NCBI GenBank assembly: GCA_900128395.1
Contig: LT649972.1
Location: 1 to 10,995, forward strand
Length of the DNA: 10,995 bases
Origin: Stramenopiles sp. TOSAG23-2
Taxonomy: Eukaryota > Sar
Direction: 5' to 3'
Below, in pieces: positions 6,514 to 10,995 of this stretch. Both the position numbers and the translations under genes were made by a program. The notes beneath the pieces were generated by a model. That model worked only from the letters and a program-made list of their open reading frames with translations, was not told where the DNA came from and did no database searches. Each line of letters begins with the position of its first letter. Position 1 is the stretch's first letter.

Positions 6514-7083
6514 TTATAAATCATCCTCATCCTCGGAAGATTCAATATCAGAATCTGGATTCACTATATTATCTAAATATTTCAATGCATCATTTATACT
6601 CTTATTATATACATCCCTTTTATTATGCTCTATTTGTAAAATTGTATTCACATCATCATTCTTATTCTTCTTGTTATTATTACTATTTACATCTTGATGT
6701 GGAAAAATTTGATTTTTATTATGTATATTTGAATCAAAAACATTCAATAAGTTAAGATCAGGAACGTTTGGTGCAATAATTTCATGACGTAAGTTCACTC
6801 TTGAATAATCATCTGAACGCGCGTTTTTAGGATTATACATAATTTTATTGGCCAATTCATCGAGATGTTTCGATACGACACGGAACGAAGATAATAAATC
6901 TTTAGAGTCTACGTCAATTTTTTCATCTTTTTTATATACATCTTCTATACGTTTACGTAATGATTCAATTTGTTGAAGGATATTACGTAATTGAATCTGC
7001 CTTTCCCGTTGGATATTGTTGGAATTGGCATTTTTGTTGTTGTTATTGTTAGAGCCATTAGATGGCATTGGCATCATCATCAT
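6514..7083 (-). CDS. Asn-rich coiled-coil protein, possibly Mediator Med8-like
   Basis: I chose the ATG at 7083, the first of four consecutive Met codons ('MMMMPMPSNG'), giving 189 residues. An upstream in-frame ATG at 7194 would add 37 residues of hydrophobic then Lys/Asn-rich sequence that reads like translated AT-rich leader. After an Asn tract (12-23) comes a predicted coiled coil ('LRNILQQIESLRKRIEDVY', about 32-50), then a helical stretch 'DLLSSFRVVSKHLDELANKI' and 'LRHEIIAPNV', an Asn/Lys-rich linker, and a very acidic C-terminus ('SDIESSEDEDDL'). The coil plus 'f..l...l..L' helix plus a Pro-containing strand has a loose resemblance to Mediator subunit 8, but I cannot confirm it. The gene is convergent with RPN11. 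Family is uncertain; coding status is likely because the helices keep a clear hydrophobic pattern. Confidence 0.6.
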   Translation of the reverse strand: MMMMPMPSNGSNNNNNKNANSNNIQRERQIQLRNILQQIESLRKRIEDVYKKDEKIDVDSKDLLSSFRVVSKHLDELANKIMYNPKNARSDDYSRVNLRHEIIAPNVPDLNLLNVFDSNIHNKNQIFPHQDVNSNNNKKNKNDDVNTILQIEHNKRDVYNKSINDALKYLDNIVNPDSDIESSEDEDDL

Positions 7084-7235
7084 CTTGTTATTTCGTTTTT
7101 TATATCTCTTGTTTTTTCTGTTTTCTTCCTTGATGTTCTTTTGTATTTTGCACTTTGTTGTAATATATATATTTAAAATTATTATGAAAAACAAAATATT
7201 AATTTGTATTTTTTAGTTCAAAGTTGTTATACTTA

Positions 7236-7246
7236 TTTATTTTATT
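7236..7246 (-). promoter_or_regulatory. Overlapping AATAAA signals after the WW frame
   Basis: Read on the minus strand, two overlapping AATAAA hexamers (7246-7241 and 7241-7236) lie about 55-60 bp beyond the stop of the WW-domain frame, a suitable place for a polyadenylation signal. This suggests the WW frame is the end of a transcript. AT-richness makes chance occurrence possible. Confidence 0.35.
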
Positions 7247-7299
7247 TACTATTCTTTTATTCGTTATATTTCCTATATATCACAAGTGGACATCACACA

Positions 7300-7560
7300 T
7301 CATGGCTTCTCCCACACAGACTCTCCAGTTCTACTATTGAACCAATAAACTTCATTCTCTTCAGTATAATTTCGTTCCCATTCATCATCATCATCGTGTA
7401 CACTTTTTTCATAAGTATAATCATCATCATTATCTGTATGTTCTTCTTTGCCTGTTCCATCATACATTGCATGCAAATGTTTGATCTTTTGTTGTAACGA
7501 TTTATTTTCTTTCTTAACTTGTTTCAATTCTTTTTTTTTTAATTTTAATTTTTGAATGTT
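7300..7560 (-). CDS. WW-domain C-terminal frame, start unclear
   Basis: The open frame runs from just after a stop at 7561-7563 to TGA at 7300-7302. It begins with a Lys-rich, heptad-like stretch ('KQVKKENKSLQQKIKHL'), then an acidic Asp/Glu/Tyr linker, and ends with a WW domain in which the first Trp ('DEWERNY'), the central aromatic pair ('EVYWFNSRTGES') and the second Trp followed by Pro ('VWEKP') are all present; the chain stops right after that Pro. WW domains bind Pro-rich peptides. The first ATG is only at 7467, inside the linker-side half, so the coiled part has no start of its own. That points to an upstream exon or a frame join with the Cys-rich gene, whose stop overlaps this frame at 7545-7547. 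Coding is well supported by the WW pattern; the gene model is not. Confidence 0.6.
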   Translation of the reverse strand, partial: NIQKLKLKKKELKQVKKENKSLQQKIKHLHAMYDGTGKEEHTDNDDDYTYEKSVHDDDDEWERNYTEENEVYWFNSRTGESVWEKP

Positions 7561-8240
7561 TCACTTGTTTGCTCCATTAAATCATTATATGTCCCGATAG
7601 AACATTTCATTTTATAAATTGGTTCTGGGCAATAATATCCCTTTGGACAGCTGATACATGATTTTTTATCTCCTTGTCCAGGCAGTAATTGGTACGTACC
7701 TTTATCACAGCCAATACATGATTTTTCACTAACTTGTAATGTTAGACTATTATATTTTCCTGCAGCACATGCGCTTCGACTTGTCTCATTTTTGCAGAAG
7801 AACCCCGGCTCACATGGTCTGCAAATGGCATTTTGACCTCCATTGGAATAATACCCTTCTGGGCATCTCGTACATGTGGCCGTTTTACATATACATCGAT
7901 ACGATTCACTACATGGTTGTAGCGAAGTTGCACCTGTATTAAAATAATACTTTGTTGTCCAACTTGGAAAGATACAACCAACATTAGCCACTGTTGTCCA
8001 ATCTCTAGATGTATCAAATCCATGATTACTATAAATTCCACCCTTATTCATATTATCAATCGCGGCTTGTTGGCATTCCGGTTCGGTTGTTATTGGTAAC
8101 AGGCATGTACCTGAAGTTCTTATTGGGATGGGATCAGATCCAAATCCAATTTCACACACATTATTAGATTTGACTAGACGACAAGTTGCAAACAGCAAAA
8201 AGAATATTATCACGTATTGACGAGGCAAAGGGGAAGACAT
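7545..8240 (-). CDS. Secreted Cys-rich protein, ephrin-receptor-like (GCC2/GCC3) repeats
   Basis: The 231-residue frame starts at ATG 8240. Residues 1-24 form a signal peptide (hydrophobic core 'YVIIFFLLFA'), so the product enters the secretory pathway. Residues 28-118 form a Cys-containing N-terminal module ('CEIGFG', 'SGTCLLPITTEPECQQAA', 'NVGCIFPSW', 'YYFNTGA', 'YRCICK'), a layout I associate with extracellular proteins of marine algae. From 123 on come GCC2/GCC3-type repeats: 'CTRCPEGYYSNGGQNAICRP', 'GFFCKNETSRSACAAGKYN', 'CIGCDKGTYQLLPGQG', 'CISCPKGYYCPEP', 'CSIGTYNDL'. It stops at TAA (7545-7547) in mid repeat, where the next Cys pair would be expected, and no membrane segment follows. 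It is therefore likely truncated, or continued by a missed splice or frameshift into the adjoining WW frame. Function unknown; an adhesion or surface role is only a guess. Confidence 0.75.
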   Translation of the reverse strand: MSSPLPRQYVIIFFLLFATCRLVKSNNVCEIGFGSDPIPIRTSGTCLLPITTEPECQQAAIDNMNKGGIYSNHGFDTSRDWTTVANVGCIFPSWTTKYYFNTGATSLQPCSESYRCICKTATCTRCPEGYYSNGGQNAICRPCEPGFFCKNETSRSACAAGKYNSLTLQVSEKSCIGCDKGTYQLLPGQGDKKSCISCPKGYYCPEPIYKMKCSIGTYNDLMEQTSETFKN

Positions 8241-8593
8241 GTTTTGTTGTTTTGGATCTCTCTTTAAATTTTATTACTAGACGACTACCACGATTTCTTT
8301 GTTTTATAATATAAAATATCATTAGGAGTACATCATTCAAAAAATTATATTTGTATTTTATCTCTCTTATTAAATGTGTTTTATGTTGTTTTCCACCTTT
8401 CCAGGTGCTACTGTAGTATTGTATGTTGCCTAATCTATAATAATAAATATAAATAAAAAAAGAAACTGAAAAATTTTAAAGCACCTTTTTCACCATTATT
8501 AGAGGCCGTCTTTTCATTTTATACTCTATTTATAACATACTAAAATTTAAATTACAAATTACAGCCTTTTTTAGGTAACAGTTTGCCCACCCG
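8241..8593. other. Intergenic spacer before the Cys-rich gene
   Basis: These 353 AT-rich bp hold the upstream region of the Cys-rich gene and the 3' flank of the ankyrin-BTB gene, both on the minus strand. The only structure I see is a 5-bp inverted repeat, CACCT (8394-8398) with AGGTG (8403-8407). No ORF or RNA gene can be supported. Confidence 0.5.
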
Positions 8594-10837
8594 TTACCTT
8601 TTTAAATAATAATTGCAAATTGCGATTAAACCATCTATTTCAAAAAATGTTCCTAATTCTAATAAAGATTCATGTTTCTCTTTTAATATTGATACATGCA
8701 ACCTTCCATCATGTAAATAGTTTACAACGTCTTTCACATGGTTTGGATCAAGTTGTTTTAATATTACCTCACGTCCATCTGCTGCCCAACGCCCCTTTAA
8801 TTTTTTTCTGAAAAACCCAGAACGCAATTTCAATATTTGAACATGTGAATTAATAGTCTTACGTTTAGGACCAATCCCACAAATTAATTCTACGTCTGTT
8901 TCATGCTTAACTGCAAGTGCACGGAAATGTAATCTACGTGCAGATTGGAAAAGTCTAGCAGAATCAATTGATTGTTGATTTGATGATGTTTTTGACCTTG
9001 CCGTACCCATTCTAGAAGAATCCAACGATGAACGACTTGTACGTTTCGTACTTCTACCAGTCAATGGCTTTAATTCATCATCATCATCGCCATCCCCCAT
9101 CATACTTTCAGCTAGTAACTTTTCCTTCTCTTCAAGTTCTTTATAATAATCAATCGGTAATCCATCTTGACTAGATATACAATATGACCATTCATCAGTA
9201 TCAATGTATCTTTCTTCATCTGATACTGCATTTAAATGTTCTCTAGTCTCATATCCAGGTATACCATCATTAATATAATAATAATAATTTGATGTATAGA
9301 CGACATTTGATTTTATACCATCATCATATATTTTTTTGATAGAAGACCATTTTTTCTCCTTGTCGCTCATAATAATCATATCACTATCTTCTCCATCTTT
9401 CTTTTCTGATTTTTTGCTTTGTTCTAATAATTCTAATAATGGTGCAATTGGTGTCTTACCGGTTGAATCTATCATATTCACCGCGGCGGGATACGTTGCC
9501 CATAGTATTGGAATTAAATCTTCATCACTATTTGTTATTGCATTATGTAAAGGTAATTTTAATGTATAAAGTTCTTGAGATTCACATGATTGGGGATATG
9601 TATCTATGATGCGTTCTATTACATCTTCCAATGATTGGTATTTTACGGATAAATGCAATGCACGGCATATGCATGTATGTAAACGATCACGTTTCATATC
9701 TTCCTCATTTGTTTTATTATTGTTATTTTTATTTCTCCTAGAGGTATTATTATCATCGCTTTTATTTGTCGTTGATTCAGGTGCTGGTTGATATTTCAAT
9801 TTTAATTCTAATAATAAACGATTAATTTGGGACACTGTTATATATTTAAAACCTACTTGAGCGCCTGCTAATAATGCAAATAAATTCTGATCAATAATAT
9901 ATTGGATTGTTTCATATGGTGCATTAAATTTAATAGCAATGTATAATATGGTGTGACCATCTTCATCAATACGTTTATGTAATGCTTGCATGTTATATTT
10001 CAACAATAATTCAATATCTGATATGCGTACATTGGACCATACTTTTTTATGCCATATAGTTTTATCTAATAAAGCAAGTGGATTTTCTTCAACAAGTTTT
10101 TGCATAGTTGCTATCGGTGCATCCCATACTAAGGCTAAATACAACGGTAATTTCCCGTCTTTATTTCGCAAATTTAATAGGCGGCATGGGTGATTGTTAC
10201 TGTTTTGTTGTTGGGTATTATTATTATTATTATTAGTAGTAGTAGTATCATCGTCATTAATGGCATTATTATTAGGATATTTTTCACTTATTATAGAATT
10301 GATATCTTCTGGCGTTGTATCTACCCATCCATTATTACGATCAAAAATATCTAACACTCCGATAGAGATATCTTTTGATAGCATTAATTCTTTTAACAAT
10401 GTGACTGTTTTGTATCGATTGGTAACTTTTGCCATTTCAAGTGCCCTATGCCCAAAATTATTTCGTATAGTAGCAGTATTTGGATCATGATGGAATAAAA
10501 TTTGTACAAGTTTGGAAAATCCTTTTGTTGCTGCAATCATAATTGGCAAACGACCATCATTATTAAATTTATTTACACATGTTGGATATATACTTAACAA
10601 AAACTCCAACGTTTTCGGAATACAACCAAAGTAAGCAGCTAAATGTATCGGAGTATTTTTTTCATCCATGTCGATAATATTATATATATCGGTATTATTA
10701 TCGTCATTACAGTCTTCTTCTTCTTTTTCAGAACTATTATTATTGCTTCTAGCGATTATATTTTCAATGTCTAATATTGTTGCACCTTGCCATTCTACTT
10801 TATCATGTGATATCAAAGACGATAATTTTGTTCGCAT
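8594..10837 (-). CDS. Ankyrin-repeat protein with C-terminal BTB domain
   Basis: The 747-residue product is cytosolic or nuclear by composition (no signal or membrane segment). Residues 58-155 hold ankyrin repeats ('KNTPIHLAAYFGCIPKTLEF', 'DGRLPIMIAATKGFSKLVQ', 'FGHRALEMAK'). More degenerate repeats follow: 'DGKLPLYLALVWDAP' (228-242), 'DGHTILYIAIKFNAP' (293-307), 'RALHLSVKYQSLEDV' (392-406) and 'LKLPLHNAI' (426-434). Asn/Thr/Gln and Asn/Lys low-complexity linkers lie at 188-215 and 355-380. A Ser/Arg-rich stretch precedes a BTB domain at about 645-745 ('TDVELICGIG', 'SHVQILKLRSGFFRKKLKG', 'VVNYLHDGRL', 'FFEIDGLIAICNYYL'). BTB proteins often bring targets to Cul3 ubiquitin ligases, with ankyrin repeats as the target-binding part; that role is inferred. 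ATG 10837 is the first in a frame that stays open only about 35 bp upstream. Confidence 0.88.
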   Translation of the reverse strand: MRTKLSSLISHDKVEWQGATILDIENIIARSNNNSSEKEEEDCNDDNNTDIYNIIDMDEKNTPIHLAAYFGCIPKTLEFLLSIYPTCVNKFNNDGRLPIMIAATKGFSKLVQILFHHDPNTATIRNNFGHRALEMAKVTNRYKTVTLLKELMLSKDISIGVLDIFDRNNGWVDTTPEDINSIISEKYPNNNAINDDDTTTTNNNNNNTQQQNSNNHPCRLLNLRNKDGKLPLYLALVWDAPIATMQKLVEENPLALLDKTIWHKKVWSNVRISDIELLLKYNMQALHKRIDEDGHTILYIAIKFNAPYETIQYIIDQNLFALLAGAQVGFKYITVSQINRLLLELKLKYQPAPESTTNKSDDNNTSRRNKNNNNKTNEEDMKRDRLHTCICRALHLSVKYQSLEDVIERIIDTYPQSCESQELYTLKLPLHNAITNSDEDLIPILWATYPAAVNMIDSTGKTPIAPLLELLEQSKKSEKKDGEDSDMIIMSDKEKKWSSIKKIYDDGIKSNVVYTSNYYYYINDGIPGYETREHLNAVSDEERYIDTDEWSYCISSQDGLPIDYYKELEEKEKLLAESMMGDGDDDDELKPLTGRSTKRTSRSSLDSSRMGTARSKTSSNQQSIDSARLFQSARRLHFRALAVKHETDVELICGIGPKRKTINSHVQILKLRSGFFRKKLKGRWAADGREVILKQLDPNHVKDVVNYLHDGRLHVSILKEKHESLLELGTFFEIDGLIAICNYYLKR
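10216..10247. repeat. Trinucleotide run in the ankyrin-BTB gene
   Basis: TATTAT repeats followed by TAGTAG repeats on the plus strand encode the Asn and Thr tract at about residues 198-207 of the ankyrin-BTB protein (AAT and ACT codons on the minus strand). It is probably variable in length. Confidence 0.7.
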
Positions 10838-10995
10838 CTTTAAAATGACAATGTCTCTTAGATAGACAGTGGATTACAAAATGAGGCAATATTAATGTTT
10901 ATGTATTATTATCCGGATTCGTAGTTTTAGGAACGTGTATATATATATATAGAATTATTGATATATAATATTAGTCTAGTTAATAATTATTATTA
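10838..10995. other. Upstream region of the ankyrin-BTB gene to the window edge
   Basis: These 158 AT-rich bp include a TA run at about 10938-10951 that could contribute to a promoter. No start of another gene is visible. Confidence 0.4.

Noticed and set aside
7084-7194. N-terminal extension of the coiled-coil protein from ATG 7194
   Set aside because: The 37 added residues are hydrophobic then Lys/Asn-rich, as expected from translated AT-rich leader; four Met codons at 7083 give a better start.

Overview
The window looks like nuclear DNA from a protist with a very AT-rich genome. The evidence is a set of eukaryote-only proteins (a PP2A B56 subunit, USP14/Ubp6, Rpn11, ankyrin-BTB), poly-Asn, poly-Gln and Gly tracts built from trinucleotide runs, short intergenic spaces, and standard stop codons (TAA, TAG and TGA are all used). 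No convincing intron is visible in any recognised gene. The style of the ankyrin repeats ('YP..' followed by 'DG.LP') and a secreted Cys-rich protein of the ephrin-receptor-like (GCC2/GCC3) type suggest a stramenopile, perhaps a diatom relative. That placement is inference from protein style, not proof.

Left part (1-3125): a PP2A B56-type regulatory subunit gene (+), open at the left window edge, faces a Gln-rich protein gene (-) tail to tail. A block holding the last 516 coding bases of the B56 gene, the intergenic space and the 3' end of the Gln-rich gene occurs twice in direct orientation (811-1880 and 2021-3119), separated by 140 bp that carry more of the Gln-rich coding frame. The second B56 copy is 5'-truncated. 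Both Gln-rich copies are cut at their 5' ends, at different points. The B56 portions are identical base for base, whereas the intergenic and Gln-rich portions differ at many sites. Gene conversion or two haplotypes joined in the assembly could both give this.

Centre (3126-6297): two proteasome-associated deubiquitinases lie head to head across 655 bp. USP14/Ubp6 (-) is the reversible ubiquitin-chain-trimming cysteine protease that docks on the proteasome base. Rpn11/PSMD14 (+) is the JAMM metalloprotease of the lid. Their products act at the same machine, so the shared upstream region is a natural candidate for a bidirectional promoter. The USP14 protein carries a UIM-like motif in an acidic insert close to its catalytic His.

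Right part (6298-10995): four minus-strand frames follow. They are an Asn-rich coiled-coil protein of uncertain family (weak Mediator Med8 resemblance), a short frame ending in a WW domain, a secreted Cys-rich GCC2/GCC3-type protein that stops in mid repeat, and a 747-residue ankyrin-repeat protein with a C-terminal BTB domain. The WW frame and the Cys-rich frame abut in different reading frames and one base would join them, so they may be one gene with a frame error, a missed small intron, or two fused remnants. With two proteasome deubiquitinases and a BTB protein (a typical Cul3 adaptor class), ubiquitin-related genes are prominent, but only the USP14/RPN11 pair has an arrangement that suggests joint control.

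I found no transposase, RNA gene, CRISPR array or clearly new multi-gene system. The points most worth checking are the mosaic duplication, the divergent deubiquitinase pair, the UIM-like insert, and the Cys-rich/WW frame break.
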